NCBI GenBank assembly: GCA_024742415.1
Contig: JANSYN010000002.1
Coordinates: 372,001-436,000 of the forward strand
Direction of reading: 5' to 3'
DNA: 64,000 nucleotides
Origin: Gammaproteobacteria bacterium
GTDB lineage: Bacteria > Pseudomonadota > Gammaproteobacteria > Pseudomonadales > Halieaceae
Positions within the stretch are counted from its first letter, which is position 1, and every line of letters starts with the position of its first letter. Of the stretch, positions 9,772 through 18,643 are shown piece by piece. Under the pieces are notes generated by a model. That model saw only the letters and a list, made by a program, of their open reading frames with translations, did no database searches and had not been told where the DNA came from. A program made the position numbers and the translations under genes.

Positions 9772-10305
9772 ATGAGCAACGCTATCCACCCGTTGGCACC
9801 ACAGCACTTGCCTTACTTCATCGCCGGCGCAGATGGTGCAGACGCGATGTTCACCAATGTCGCGATTCTTCTTGTGGTCGTCGTCATTTTGATTGGCGTG
9901 TTTTATCTTCACATTCACTCACTGCCGGAGCGATTGGCGCATCGGCAGAACAGTACCCAGCTGCAGCTGATCGCTGTGCTCGCAGTGCTTGCACTGTTCA
10001 CTCACAACAATGCCCTATGGATACTCGCAATACTGTTGGCCGTGGTGCGGCCGCCTGACATCGTCAGTCCACTCAACTCGATTGCACGTTCGCTGCGCAC
10101 TCTGACCGGATCGCCGGAACCAGAGCACGACCCCGCCGACAGTTCGGGGGTCAATCTCGGTACTGAGCCAAATGTCGACGTCGACATTACAGGCCGAGCA
10201 GCGCCAGCGGACAAAAAAAAGGGTGAAGCGGACATTGGGAAACCTGACGCCTCTACCCCAAGAACACTCGAACGTGACGGCCCTGAAGACGAGGAGCCAC
10301 GCTAG
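9772..10305 (+). CDS. Small two-helix membrane protein with acidic disordered tail, partner of HlyD gene
   Basis: A 177-residue protein of unknown family. Two membrane helices occupy about residues 28-50 (NVAILLVVVVILIGVFYL) and 65-92 (LQLIAVLAVLALF...ALWILAILLAVV). The remaining half is polar, rich in Asp, Glu, Pro and Lys, and probably disordered. The stop codon TAG abuts the ATG of the HlyD-type gene, which indicates translational coupling. This layout recalls the small inner-membrane partners encoded with orphan membrane-fusion proteins such as E. coli YiaW/YiaV and AaeX/AaeA. I do not recognise a named domain. A second ATG at 9847, just before the first helix, is an alternative start; neither ATG has a clear ribosome site. 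Confidence 0.65.
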   Translation: MSNAIHPLAPQHLPYFIAGADGADAMFTNVAILLVVVVILIGVFYLHIHSLPERLAHRQNSTQLQLIAVLAVLALFTHNNALWILAILLAVVRPPDIVSPLNSIARSLRTLTGSPEPEHDPADSSGVNLGTEPNVDVDITGRAAPADKKKGEADIGKPDASTPRTLERDGPEDEEPR

Positions 10306-11547
10306 ATGCTGGAGTTTTTGCTGTGTGCGTTCTTTACCATACTGCCTGATTACCTGATAAAACGGTACGGGTTTGGCAGGCGTTGGGGGCAAGAAATCAC
10401 GTTCTTCTCCATGTGGTACGAGCTGCGCTGGGGCATCACGCTTTGCATTGTGCTGACGCTGGCGCTAATCACCACGATTTTTTACTACCACCCATCGGCG
10501 ATAAACGCCACGCCCTTCTATCGAACAGTGACGATAATGCCGGAAATCACCGGGCGCGTAGACGAAATCTACGTTACCAACTCACAAATTGTGCAAAAGG
10601 GTGAGCCATTGTTCCGACTGTCCGACGCAAGCCAGCGCGCAGCAGTGGAGTCAGCGCGCGCTCGGGTCGCGGAGGTCGATGCGCAGTATGCAACCAGTAC
10701 AGCTCAGTTGGCACAGGCGCAGGGCAAAGTCGCCGCCGCCCAGGGCGAGGTTGACCAGGCGCTTTTCGATCTGCGCGCCGTGCGAGATGCTTTGAAGATA
10801 GACGTCGACCTTGTCAGCACGCGCCAGGTCGAGAAAGTGCAAAATCACGTCACCGAGGCTCAGGGCAAACTCGACTCAGCAATCGCCGAACGTGACGCGG
10901 TTATCGCGCAGCTGGAAAGCGTGCTGCCAGCGCAGCGTAGCAGCGCAACCGAAGCCCTTGCACAGGCGATCACCGAACTGGATAAAACCATTGTCTACGC
11001 CGGCGTGACGGGACAGCTGACCCAGTTTGTGCTGCAGCGCGGTGACGTGGTCAATAGCATGTTTCGCCCTGCCGGCATCCTAGTGCCAACGGAATCGGGG
11101 CCTTCGGGCCGCAAAGCTGTGCAGGCAGGGTTCAGCCAGCTTTCCTCGTTGGTCGTTAAACCAGGAACAATCGCTGAAATCAGCTGTTTATCAAAACCAT
11201 TCACGGTTATCCCGATGGTTGTTACACGGGTGCAGCCCATTATTGCTGCAGGCCAGGTGGTTGCCACAGACCGATTAATCGACGTACGCGATCATTCGCG
11301 ACCGGGCACGATTACCGCAGTCATGGAGCCACTGTATGAAAACGGTATGGACGGCGTAATGCCGGGCACCACCTGCATGGCCGTTGCCTATACCAACAAC
11401 CATGAGCGACTTGGCTCAGCCGATCTCAGCAGCGCCCAGACACTGTTCTATCACGTGGTAGACACCGTCGCCTTGGTGCACGCCGCAGGGTTGCGCATTC
11501 GCACAATCATACTGCCCGTACAACATCTGGTATTCAGTTCACACTAA
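10306..11547 (+). CDS. HlyD-family membrane fusion (periplasmic adaptor) protein
   Basis: A 413-residue protein. The N-terminal 40 residues contain a hydrophobic hairpin-like stretch (EFLLCAFFTILPDYL), and a membrane helix follows at about 46-62 (GITLCIVLTLALITTIFYY). The adaptor domain begins VTIMPEITGRVDEIYVTNSQIVQKGEPLFRL, the biotinyl-lipoyl-like half motif. A coiled-coil hairpin rich in Ala and Gln spans about 105-215, and the second half motif is YAGVTGQLTQFVLQRGDVV. HlyD/EmrA-type adaptors bridge an inner-membrane exporter and an outer-membrane channel. No ABC, MFS or RND pump lies next to it, only the small two-helix protein upstream. The extended N-terminus before the first helix is unusual for EmrA-like proteins. 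Confidence 0.85.
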   Translation: MLEFLLCAFFTILPDYLIKRYGFGRRWGQEITFFSMWYELRWGITLCIVLTLALITTIFYYHPSAINATPFYRTVTIMPEITGRVDEIYVTNSQIVQKGEPLFRLSDASQRAAVESARARVAEVDAQYATSTAQLAQAQGKVAAAQGEVDQALFDLRAVRDALKIDVDLVSTRQVEKVQNHVTEAQGKLDSAIAERDAVIAQLESVLPAQRSSATEALAQAITELDKTIVYAGVTGQLTQFVLQRGDVVNSMFRPAGILVPTESGPSGRKAVQAGFSQLSSLVVKPGTIAEISCLSKPFTVIPMVVTRVQPIIAAGQVVATDRLIDVRDHSRPGTITAVMEPLYENGMDGVMPGTTCMAVAYTNNHERLGSADLSSAQTLFYHVVDTVALVHAAGLRIRTIILPVQHLVFSSH

Positions 11548-11622
11548 TCTCTTATACGATTTCCCGGTTCTGAATGAAACCAATGGTGGATTGCCGCGCT
11601 GACCACTGTATTGCAACCAACA

Positions 11623-12135
11623 TCAGGCGTTAACGCGCATAGCACCAAGGAAGTCCATCTTGCCCAGCGGTACGCCGGCCATGCGCAGCATGGAATAGGT
11701 CGTGGTGGCGTGAAAGTAAAAGTTCGGCAGCGAGAAGGAGAGCAAGAAGTTCTCGGCAGTAAAGGGAATTTCGAAGTCGCCCACCTTAAACAGCACGGGC
11801 TTGCCCTCAAACGCATTGATCTCGGCCGGGTCAACATCGCCAAGTGTTGCCGCTGCGTCGGCAACCAGCCGCTGCAAGCTGGCGTAGTCGGTTTTTTCCA
11901 ATGCCGGCGGCGGGCCGAACTTTCCGGCCAATACGCCGGCAATGGCACCGCGCGAGTGATGCGCAACAGAATTGACCTGGAAGTGAAACGGCAGCATGTC
12001 GTCACGCATCTGGCTGTTCACAAAGCTATCCTGGTCGAGGTCGGCATGGGCAGCCCCCCTGGCCAGGACGCCACTGATGGCGTCCAATACCTGCAGGTAG
12101 CTGGCTACGCTTGTTTCATACAGTGAAATCGCCAT
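11623..12135 (-). CDS. DUF1993 family protein
   Basis: A 170-residue protein. The ATG at 12135 has AAGGAG five bases upstream; the in-frame GTG two codons earlier would overlap that site. The sequence begins MAISLYETSVASYLQVLDAISGVL and contains DMLPFHFQVNSVAHHS, PVLFKVGDFEIPFTAENF and LPNFYFHATTTYSMLRMAGVPLGKMDFLG. These are the characteristic blocks of DUF1993, a DinB-like four-helix fold with conserved His residues. Members have no established activity; metal or thiol chemistry is suspected from the DinB relationship. It is divergent from the alcohol dehydrogenase at 12204 and so shares a short promoter region of about 68 bases. Confidence 0.88.
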   Translation of the reverse strand: MAISLYETSVASYLQVLDAISGVLARGAAHADLDQDSFVNSQMRDDMLPFHFQVNSVAHHSRGAIAGVLAGKFGPPPALEKTDYASLQRLVADAAATLGDVDPAEINAFEGKPVLFKVGDFEIPFTAENFLLSFSLPNFYFHATTTYSMLRMAGVPLGKMDFLGAMRVNA

Positions 12136-12203
12136 GAGCACTCCTTATGGTCTATTCTAGGCGGCCAACAGTCTACACCCCAATCATAATGGAGACACAG
12201 CGA

Positions 12204-13304
12204 ATGAGAGCAGCAGTACTGGAAGAAATCGGGCAGCCCCTGAAGATTTACGACAACGTGGATATCATCGAGCCACGTGCCGGGGAGGTTCGCGTTGGCG
12301 TGAAGTACTGCAGTGTCTGTCATTCCGACCTGAGCGTGCTCGATGGCCACATTCCGACCTACGGCGCTACCATTCTGGGGCACGAAGCGGCGGGCGTGGT
12401 GGAAGCCATTGGCGAGGGCGTTACTTCGCTGGCCGTCGGTGATCACGTGGTGCTCACACCTGTGCCGCCCTGCGGTAGTTGCTACTTCTGCCTGCGCGCA
12501 GACGAGGCGCTGTGCGCCAGGAACACCACGCTGCACACCTATGCGCTGGCCGACGGCGTTACCGGGCTCTCGCAAGATGGCAACGTCATCTACAAAGGCC
12601 TGGGTGTGGCGGCGTTTGCCGAGCAGGTGGTTTCTACCGAACATGGCGCGGTCAAGATACCCAGGGAGGTGCCGCTGGACATCGCCTGCCTGATGGGCTG
12701 TGCCCTGCAGACCGGCGTAGGCTCGGTGCTCAACACCGCTGATGTTGAAGCCGGCGCCACGGTCGCCATTATGGGGCTTGGCGGTGTGGGCATCGCGGCC
12801 GTACAGGGCGCACGCCTGGCCGGTGCTTCTGTTATTGTCGCCTCAGACCCTGTGGCTGAGCGTCGCGAGTTGGCACTGAAGTTTGGCGCAACCCATGTCA
12901 ATGACCCGATAAACGACGATCTCATTGCCCAGTGCCAGTCACTGACCAACAACATCGGCATGGATTACGCCTTTGAGACCGCCGGCATCGCCAAACTGGC
13001 CGAAGTGGCAATAGCCGTTATTCGCCCGGGCGGCTCGGTGATCTGCGTGGGCGCAGCGCCACTTGACCAGGGCATAGAGATCAACCCCTTTACACTGTTC
13101 AGCAGTTTCGAGAAAAAGCTCTGCGGTTGCCTGATGGGCAGTTGTAACTCTCTGCGAGAGATACCGCGCCTGGCCAGCCTGTGGCAGTCCAAACAGCTCA
13201 ATCTCGAAGACATGGTCACCAACCGCAGGCCGCTGGCAGAAATCAACGAGGCGTTTGATGATCTCAGGGCGGGCCGTGGCATCAGGACCGTGCTGGAGAT
13301 CTAA
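12204..13304 (+). CDS. Zinc-dependent alcohol dehydrogenase (medium-chain, class III-like)
   Basis: A 366-residue protein. The start at 12204 follows GGAGAC; an upstream in-frame ATG at 12147 adds no family sequence. Catalytic zinc ligands are visible in SVCHSDLSV and ILGHEAAG. Structural zinc cysteines are in PPCGSCYFCLRADEALC. The Rossmann motif is MGLGGVGIAAVQGARLAGAS, followed by a VASDPVAERRELALKFGATHVND nucleotide-specificity segment. The length and NVIYKGLGVAAFAEQ block fit class III-like and NDMA-type alcohol dehydrogenases that oxidise primary alcohols or S-(hydroxymethyl) adducts. The Asp in VASDP suggests NAD preference. The substrate is not determinable. It may be followed in the same transcript by the aminotransferase 99 bases downstream. 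Confidence 0.9.
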   Translation: MRAAVLEEIGQPLKIYDNVDIIEPRAGEVRVGVKYCSVCHSDLSVLDGHIPTYGATILGHEAAGVVEAIGEGVTSLAVGDHVVLTPVPPCGSCYFCLRADEALCARNTTLHTYALADGVTGLSQDGNVIYKGLGVAAFAEQVVSTEHGAVKIPREVPLDIACLMGCALQTGVGSVLNTADVEAGATVAIMGLGGVGIAAVQGARLAGASVIVASDPVAERRELALKFGATHVNDPINDDLIAQCQSLTNNIGMDYAFETAGIAKLAEVAIAVIRPGGSVICVGAAPLDQGIEINPFTLFSSFEKKLCGCLMGSCNSLREIPRLASLWQSKQLNLEDMVTNRRPLAEINEAFDDLRAGRGIRTVLEI

Positions 13305-13403
13305 GGCGTTTGGCGCCCTGCCCATGCGCGCCCGGTGGCAAAAACAGATGAAGGAAATACTGACAGCTCGAAAGCCTGGCACTTCCGGGCATGGAGAAAC
13401 AGC

Positions 13404-14741
13404 ATGCGTAGACGTCGTTTTATAGGATCTGCAGGTGCGGCACTGGGTGTTGCTGCCATGGCACAACCGGCCGCCGCTGCCGTCAACAGTCCCGCAGACA
13501 CCACAGCATCGCAAGTGCCTGCGCCCTCTGCGGACAAACCGCTTGCAGCGGGCGACTGGAAAGCACTGCGCCAGTTGTTTCCGCTGACGCCGGATTACAT
13601 TCACCTGGCCACTTTTCTACTGGCGTCGCACCCAGCGCCCGTTGCGCGCGAAATCGAAAAACACCGCCAGGGCCTTGACGCCAATCCGGCTGATTACGTG
13701 CACGCGCACTCACTGAAGATGGAAATGGAAACCGCCGACAGCGCGGCCCGCTACATGGGCGGCAAGGGCGCAAACATTGCCCTGACCGACAGCACTACCA
13801 TGAGCCTGGCGATGATGTTCAGCGGCCTGCAGGTGGGTCCCGGTGACGAGATCGTGCAGACCGTTCACGATCATTACTCCACCGACATGTCACTGGCACA
13901 CAAGGCAGCACGCAGCGGCGCCAGCATCCGGCAGGTTGCGCTGTATGACCAGCCCGCCGAGGTGTCGGTGGAGCAGTGTTGTACGCGCCTGGCTGCGGCT
14001 ATCACCCCCAGGACGCGCGTTGTCGCAGTGACCTGGGTGCATTCGAGCACCGGTGTGAAACTCCCCGTACGCGCGCTGGCCGAGGTTGTCAGCAAGGCCA
14101 ACGATGGGCGCGCCGAGCAAGACCGCATCCTGTTTTGTGTTGATGGCGTTCACGGCTTCGGCATAGAAGATCAGGACGTCACGCAACTGGGCTGCGACTT
14201 TTTTGCCGCCGGCACCCACAAATGGATTTTTGGCCCGCGCGGCACCGGCGTGCTCTGGGGCAATGACGCCGCGTGGTCGCGCAGCGAGCCGGTGATTCCC
14301 GGTTTTGGGCTGTCCTACGGCGCGTGGCTGGGCATGCTGCCGGTAGACAAGGTACCGCCGGGGCGACATTTCACGCCGGGCGGTTTTCATTCCTTTGAGC
14401 ACCGCTGGGCGCTGCCCGCCGCTTTTGACCTGCACCTGGCGCTGGGCAAAGCCAATGTGCAACAGCGCATACACCAACTCAATACACAAACCAAGGAAGG
14501 GCTGGCCAGCATGGCGCATGTCACGCTGCACACACCGATGTCGAGCGCACTGTCATCGGGCCTGGTGTGCTTTGACGTAGACGGGCGCACACCCGACGCC
14601 GTGGTGCAGGCGCTGCACGCAAAGGGCATCATTATGAGCAGTACGCCCTACCGGCAGAGCCATGCACGCTTCGCGCCCAGCCTGCTCAATACTGAACAGG
14701 AGATCGACCGCGCACTGGCCGAGATTCGCGCGCTCGCCTGA
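13404..14741 (+). CDS. Tat-exported class V aminotransferase (isopenicillin-N-epimerase-like, PLP)
   Basis: A 445-residue protein. The start at 13404 has GGAGAA five bases before it and begins a four-Arg Tat leader (MRRRRFIGSAGAALGVAAMAQPAAAA). The mature part is a fold type I PLP enzyme of the class V group: YIHLATFLLASHP near its start, the ITLTDSTTMS-like cofactor loop (NIALTDSTTMSLAMMF), VTWVHSSTGVKLPV, the aspartate block FCVDGVHGFG, and the Schiff-base lysine in AAGTHKWIFGPRGTGVLW. Isopenicillin N epimerase and cysteine-desulfurase-like enzymes are the nearest families; the substrate is unknown. Tat export after cofactor loading in the cytoplasm would be consistent with a folded PLP holoenzyme in the periplasm. 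Confidence 0.88.
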   Translation: MRRRRFIGSAGAALGVAAMAQPAAAAVNSPADTTASQVPAPSADKPLAAGDWKALRQLFPLTPDYIHLATFLLASHPAPVAREIEKHRQGLDANPADYVHAHSLKMEMETADSAARYMGGKGANIALTDSTTMSLAMMFSGLQVGPGDEIVQTVHDHYSTDMSLAHKAARSGASIRQVALYDQPAEVSVEQCCTRLAAAITPRTRVVAVTWVHSSTGVKLPVRALAEVVSKANDGRAEQDRILFCVDGVHGFGIEDQDVTQLGCDFFAAGTHKWIFGPRGTGVLWGNDAAWSRSEPVIPGFGLSYGAWLGMLPVDKVPPGRHFTPGGFHSFEHRWALPAAFDLHLALGKANVQQRIHQLNTQTKEGLASMAHVTLHTPMSSALSSGLVCFDVDGRTPDAVVQALHAKGIIMSSTPYRQSHARFAPSLLNTEQEIDRALAEIRALA

Positions 14742-14821
14742 GGCCCCAGTGCTGGCCGGGGTTCTGTGCGCAACAAATGACCGCAAGACCAAAAGTGCAA
14801 TCGTTCGCTACAGCGCTTGCT

Positions 14822-16174
14822 TCAAGGGGCGAGCGCCGCGAGAATTTCCGCCACGTTCGTATCGACAGGGTATTCCCCGGCACTCCAGCCCAGGCGCACC
14901 ACCAGCGCGCGCCGGGACGGCACCATCATGACCACCTGCTCGCGATTCCCCAACATGGCGTACACCGTTTTTGGTAATGACGGCCAGTTCAACTCATCGG
15001 CGCCGTCGTTCAGCCAGAGCTGGTAACCGTAGCGGCCGTCGTTCGCACTGCCGTTGGGCTGCACTGCTTGCGCTACCCATCCCTCCGGCAACAGGCGTTG
15101 CCCGTTGACCAGGCCGGCGTCGAGCAGAAGCTGGCCGAAACGCGCCCAGTCCCGTGCGATGGCATAAACGAAAGAACTGCCGACGGGCACGCCGCTGGCG
15201 TCCATCTCCAGGTAAGTGCCTTGCAGGCGCAGCGGCGTGGCAATTTCGCGCGAGAAAAAATCCACCATCTTCTGGGGTGTACCGCCTACCCGGTCGAAGA
15301 CCAGGCTGGCCAGCAGGTTGGTGCTGCCCGAGGAATAGTAAAAGTGTGTGCCCGGCGGATGGCGCAGTGGCGATGCCAGCGGCACAGTAACCACAGTCGG
15401 CGACATAAACAGCATGCGTGTGGCGTCCGAGCCTGGCACGTAGTCCTCGACAAACCCAAGCCCGGAAGTCATCTGCAACATATTCTGCAAGGTGATGGCA
15501 GCGCGCTCGTCGTTGCGCCACGCCGCAAACAATGCGGATTCATCCGGCTGTATCAAGCCCATGGCTTGCAGGCGGCCGACCATGATGGCGGTAACGGTTT
15601 TACCCATAGACCAGCCCAGCAGCGGTGTGTTGCGGTCAATACCCGGGGCGTATGCCTCACCTACCATCGCGCCATCTTGCACCACCAGCAGCGCGCGCGT
15701 TTGCAGACCGGCCGCGTTGTCGCGCTGCAGCATGGCTTGCAACAGTGCCTGCACGCGCGCATCGGGCTGGCCCTGCGCAGAGCCCAGCGGCCAGGGTAAC
15801 CCGGCACTGACAACCGGTGCCGCGGGTGCAGTCACCCCCTGCAGGGCCGATGGGCCAAACTCCAGGGTGCAACCCAGGCCCGGGCGATAGCGCGCCTGCG
15901 CAGACGCGCCGTATAAAGTGGCCTCCACGCCGCCGCCGGGGAGCGCCGCATAGCGCACCGAGCGCATCAACGGCGAATAGGTGGCCAGGTCATCTTCAAT
16001 GGTTTGCTGGTCAAAGCCTGACAAATACTGTGATGAGCACGCCAGCTTGGCGCCCAGGCCCGTTGCCAGGCCGAGCCCGGCAGCCAGATCGCCCGGTGCC
16101 ATATCCTCGGCAATCCACAGATAGGCAAGACCCAGGCAGGGCAGGAGCAGAACGGCAATCAGTATTCGTTTCAT
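14822..16174 (-). CDS. Exported serine hydrolase, class C beta-lactamase family
   Basis: A 450-residue protein with an N-terminal signal peptide or anchor (RILIAVLLLPCLGLAYLWIA). The SxxK motif is SMGK at residues 189-192 in LLGWSMGKTVTAIMVGRL, and a second motif YSSGSTN follows in HFYYSSGSTNLLASLVFD. The C-terminal block YGYQLWLN...VYAMLGNREQVVMMVPSRRALVVRLGWS holds the GxxGQ-like stretch of the family. The length and long N-terminal segment of about 150 residues before the catalytic domain fit the EstB/6-aminohexanoate-dimer-hydrolase (NylB) branch. Esterase or amide hydrolase activity in the periplasm is inferred. It is the second of four serine hydrolases of this superfamily in the window. 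Confidence 0.85.
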   Translation of the reverse strand: MKRILIAVLLLPCLGLAYLWIAEDMAPGDLAAGLGLATGLGAKLACSSQYLSGFDQQTIEDDLATYSPLMRSVRYAALPGGGVEATLYGASAQARYRPGLGCTLEFGPSALQGVTAPAAPVVSAGLPWPLGSAQGQPDARVQALLQAMLQRDNAAGLQTRALLVVQDGAMVGEAYAPGIDRNTPLLGWSMGKTVTAIMVGRLQAMGLIQPDESALFAAWRNDERAAITLQNMLQMTSGLGFVEDYVPGSDATRMLFMSPTVVTVPLASPLRHPPGTHFYYSSGSTNLLASLVFDRVGGTPQKMVDFFSREIATPLRLQGTYLEMDASGVPVGSSFVYAIARDWARFGQLLLDAGLVNGQRLLPEGWVAQAVQPNGSANDGRYGYQLWLNDGADELNWPSLPKTVYAMLGNREQVVMMVPSRRALVVRLGWSAGEYPVDTNVAEILAALAP

Positions 16175-16289
16175 CTGTGCGGGCTTCCAGCGGTTCCCAG
16201 TCGCCGCTACTGTACCGGAGCGCTACCGGCTTGCCAAAGTGCCACACAGAAAGTCTGCCAGGCAGTGCAACTGACGCGCCACAGTGGGC

Positions 16290-16295
16290 TATACT
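16290..16295 (+). promoter_or_regulatory. Possible promoter -10 element (TATACT)
   Basis: GGGCTATACTTTGG lies about 70 bases before the GTG start of the exported protein at 16366. The same GGCTATACTT string recurs before the DUF937 gene at 39798. No convincing -35 hexamer is visible at 16-18 bases, so this is a weak call. Confidence 0.3.
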
Positions 16296-16365
16296 TTGGG
16301 CAATTCATCGGCACGCCAATGAAGCAGACACACGACGGATTACTTCCTCACAAGGAGATCACCAA

Positions 16366-17235
16366 GTGAACACACTTTTGAAACTGGGCGCTTCCGCACT
16401 GGCAGTGGGCGCACTGCTCTTTTCCTGGACAACCGCACAGGCTGGCACGGCTGAGATTTCATCGGGCGATGGCGCTACCGTCAGCTACGAGTTTTCGGGT
16501 GACAAAGTACGCATGAACCTGCAGGGCGAATCGTCCTACATGATTGTGCGTGACGACAACATCTACATGGTCACCGACGGCGGGGGCGGCAATATGATGG
16601 TGATTGACGCCAGCCAGGCCTGGAACATGGTTGGCGGCATGGCCGGCTCCACCACGCCCGACATGATGTCGCACGAGGTGATTTCACTGGAACCGACCGG
16701 CCGGTTGGAACAGCAAGCGGGCATTTCCGGTGAAGTCTATATTCTGCGTTCGCGCTCCGGCAACGGCAAGGAACAGCAGGGCGAGCTGGTTCTGACGGAT
16801 GACCCGCGCGCACTGGAGTTTCGCGACGCGATGCACCGCATGGCGAGCACGATGGCCAGGATCATGGACAAATCCCAGGCCAGGGGCGCCAACGACGACA
16901 TGCTCAAGCAGTTGCAAGGCCTGGGCAAGGGCGTACTGCGCTATGGCAATGACATGAAAGTGACGGCACTAAGCCTGGACCCGATCGAGCCGGCGCGCTT
17001 CGTGTTACCTGCCGCACCCACTGACCTGTCCAGCCTGTCTGGCCTTGGCGCCATGCTCGGCGGCGGCCAGGGTGCCGCTTCGGGCTCTGGCTCACAGAGC
17101 GGCGGCAGCATCTGGGACAGCATGCGCGAGTCCATGGGTGGAGGCGCTGAAGAAGACAACAGCGAGACCGACGAGGAATCCGCCGGTGCCGCGGCCGAAC
17201 TGGGCAAGGCACTGGGACGCATTTTTGGTAACTGA
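16366..17235 (+). CDS. Exported protein of unknown function (DUF4412-like)
   Basis: A 289-residue protein starting at a GTG codon. The open frame extends far upstream, but AAGGAG sits eight bases before this GTG and a signal peptide begins there (LLKLGASALAVGALLFSWTTAQA, cleavage near AQA-GTAEI). The mature chain is beta-rich at first: ATVSYEFSGDKVRMNLQGE, SYMIVRDDNIYMVTDGGGGNMMVID. It then has a helical middle (DAMHRMASTMARIMDKSQARG) and a low-complexity Gly/Ser/Met and acidic C-terminus. The early part resembles DUF4412-type proteins that may bind a lipid or metal. I do not recognise a specific function. It is upstream of a Notum-like lipoprotein on the same strand, with 229 bases between them. 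Confidence 0.7.
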   Translation: MNTLLKLGASALAVGALLFSWTTAQAGTAEISSGDGATVSYEFSGDKVRMNLQGESSYMIVRDDNIYMVTDGGGGNMMVIDASQAWNMVGGMAGSTTPDMMSHEVISLEPTGRLEQQAGISGEVYILRSRSGNGKEQQGELVLTDDPRALEFRDAMHRMASTMARIMDKSQARGANDDMLKQLQGLGKGVLRYGNDMKVTALSLDPIEPARFVLPAAPTDLSSLSGLGAMLGGGQGAASGSGSQSGGSIWDSMRESMGGGAEEDNSETDEESAGAAAELGKALGRIFGN

Positions 17236-17464
17236 CGCCTGCACAGCGCCATCAGGACGGTGGCCGGCATTGCCGCCGCACCGTCCTGGCGCTGCTCCCA
17301 CGCCATAAAAAGACGTATACTCCCCTCTGCTCTACCATCGCCACGGCGCAGCGCGGCCAGGCTGGCGCGCTGCCAACCGCATAAAAACACGCCGTAGCGC
17401 TGCCCGATAAAGGGCTGGCAACCGCCCGGCAGCAGAATAATCAACAATCAATCAGGACAGCATC

Positions 17465-18586
17465 ATGAACAGCACTTTTAGCTCGATCATCACACGCACC
17501 TTGCAGGTCTCGCTGCTGGGCTTACTGCTCAGCGCGTGCTCAGACGGCAACAACAACGGCGGCGACCAGGGCGCAGTCACCTTGCCTTTTGCCGAACTGG
17601 TAGAACAGGGCGTGACCCGGTACCTGGGCCTTTATTCCCCCATGAGCACAACAGAGGCCGATGGTGTCGTAAACTACCGTTTTGGCGCTGGCGACGGCCC
17701 GCTCTGCCTTGATGGCAGCACCTACACCATGGCAACACGTGACGAAGGCACTGAGGATCTCATGATTTTCCTGCAGGGCGGTGGTGCGTGCTGGTTCGGT
17801 GTGTGCTCTGCTACCGAATCGGCCTCTGAAGGCATTCCGGCACTGGGCATACTTGACCCGGGCCTGGCGGCCAATCCGCTGGCGGGCATGAGCACCGTCT
17901 ACCTGCCCTACTGCGATGGCGGCCTGCACGCCAGCGATGCAGACAGGGATTCAGACGGCGATGGCACAGCCGATCGTTTCCATCGCGGCCTGCACAACCT
18001 CTCCGCTGCGCTGGATGTGGCGGTCACCACCTTCCCTGCGCCGCGACGCATCGTACTGGCCGGTATCAGTGGTGGCGGCTATGGCACCATCTTCGCACTG
18101 CCGCTGGTCAGCCAGCTGTACCCCGGTGTACCCATTGAGGTACTCAATGACTCCGGACTGGGCATTACCCGGCCAGCCGACGTTGATTTCAATTCCGAGA
18201 TTGTCGATTACTGGAATATTGGCGCGTTCTTCCCGGACAGCTGCCCGGAATGTCGGCCACAGGGTGCCTCAACCGAATTTCTGGACTGGCAGTTACAGGA
18301 AGACCCAACCCTCAGACTGGGCCTGCTGAGTTACTCGCGTGACTTCGTCATCGGTGATTTCTTTCTCGGCATTGGGGGCGACGCCTTTGAAGCCGTTATG
18401 CGCGAAACCACCGCTGAGCTTGAATCGCGCAATCCCGGGCGGGTGCGCAGCTTCATTGCCGCGGGCACGGCACATACCTTCCTGGGCAGTGACCTGTCCC
18501 TGAGTGTTGAAGGCGTTTCGCTGTCGCAGTGGGTTGGCGCGATGCTCGATGACATTGAAGGCAACTGGACGTCTGTTTCAGATTAA
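17465..18586 (+). CDS. Lipoprotein hydrolase, pectin acetylesterase/Notum-like
   Basis: A 373-residue protein with a lipobox (LLLSAC) followed by SDGNNNGGD. The family signature is visible as LMIFLQGGGACWFGVCSATES (oxyanion region), STVYLPYCDGGLHASDADRD and the nucleophile elbow IVLAGISGGGYGTIFALP, with Ser in G-x-S-G-G. The acid/His pair is probably in LNDSGLG and the late GTAHTFLGSD block. This is the pectinacetylesterase/Notum fold, which in bacteria deacetylates polysaccharides and in animals removes a lipid from Wnt. The bacterial substrate here is unknown. A second, longer member of the family is at 56040. A strong hairpin lies just downstream. Confidence 0.85.
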   Translation: MNSTFSSIITRTLQVSLLGLLLSACSDGNNNGGDQGAVTLPFAELVEQGVTRYLGLYSPMSTTEADGVVNYRFGAGDGPLCLDGSTYTMATRDEGTEDLMIFLQGGGACWFGVCSATESASEGIPALGILDPGLAANPLAGMSTVYLPYCDGGLHASDADRDSDGDGTADRFHRGLHNLSAALDVAVTTFPAPRRIVLAGISGGGYGTIFALPLVSQLYPGVPIEVLNDSGLGITRPADVDFNSEIVDYWNIGAFFPDSCPECRPQGASTEFLDWQLQEDPTLRLGLLSYSRDFVIGDFFLGIGGDAFEAVMRETTAELESRNPGRVRSFIAAGTAHTFLGSDLSLSVEGVSLSQWVGAMLDDIEGNWTSVSD

Positions 18587-18596
18587 ACCGCACCTC

Positions 18597-18630
18597 GCCT
18601 TGTGGCCCACCATCGCGTGGGCCACAAGGC
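18597..18630. terminator. Strong 14-bp inverted repeat between convergent genes
   Basis: GCCTTGTGGCCCAC at 18597-18610 and its exact complement at 18617-18630 enclose a six-base loop. It lies between the convergent stops at 18586 and 18644. There is no long T tract on either side, so it may be a transcription barrier or mRNA-stabilising hairpin serving both genes rather than a classic intrinsic terminator. Confidence 0.6.
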
Positions 18631-18643
18631 ACAACCATCGAGC

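Noticed and set aside
15817-16365. Long N-terminal extension of the exported protein at 16366
   Set aside because: It overlaps the divergent serine hydrolase on the other strand and lacks conserved content; the AAGGAG-GTG start with a signal peptide is better.
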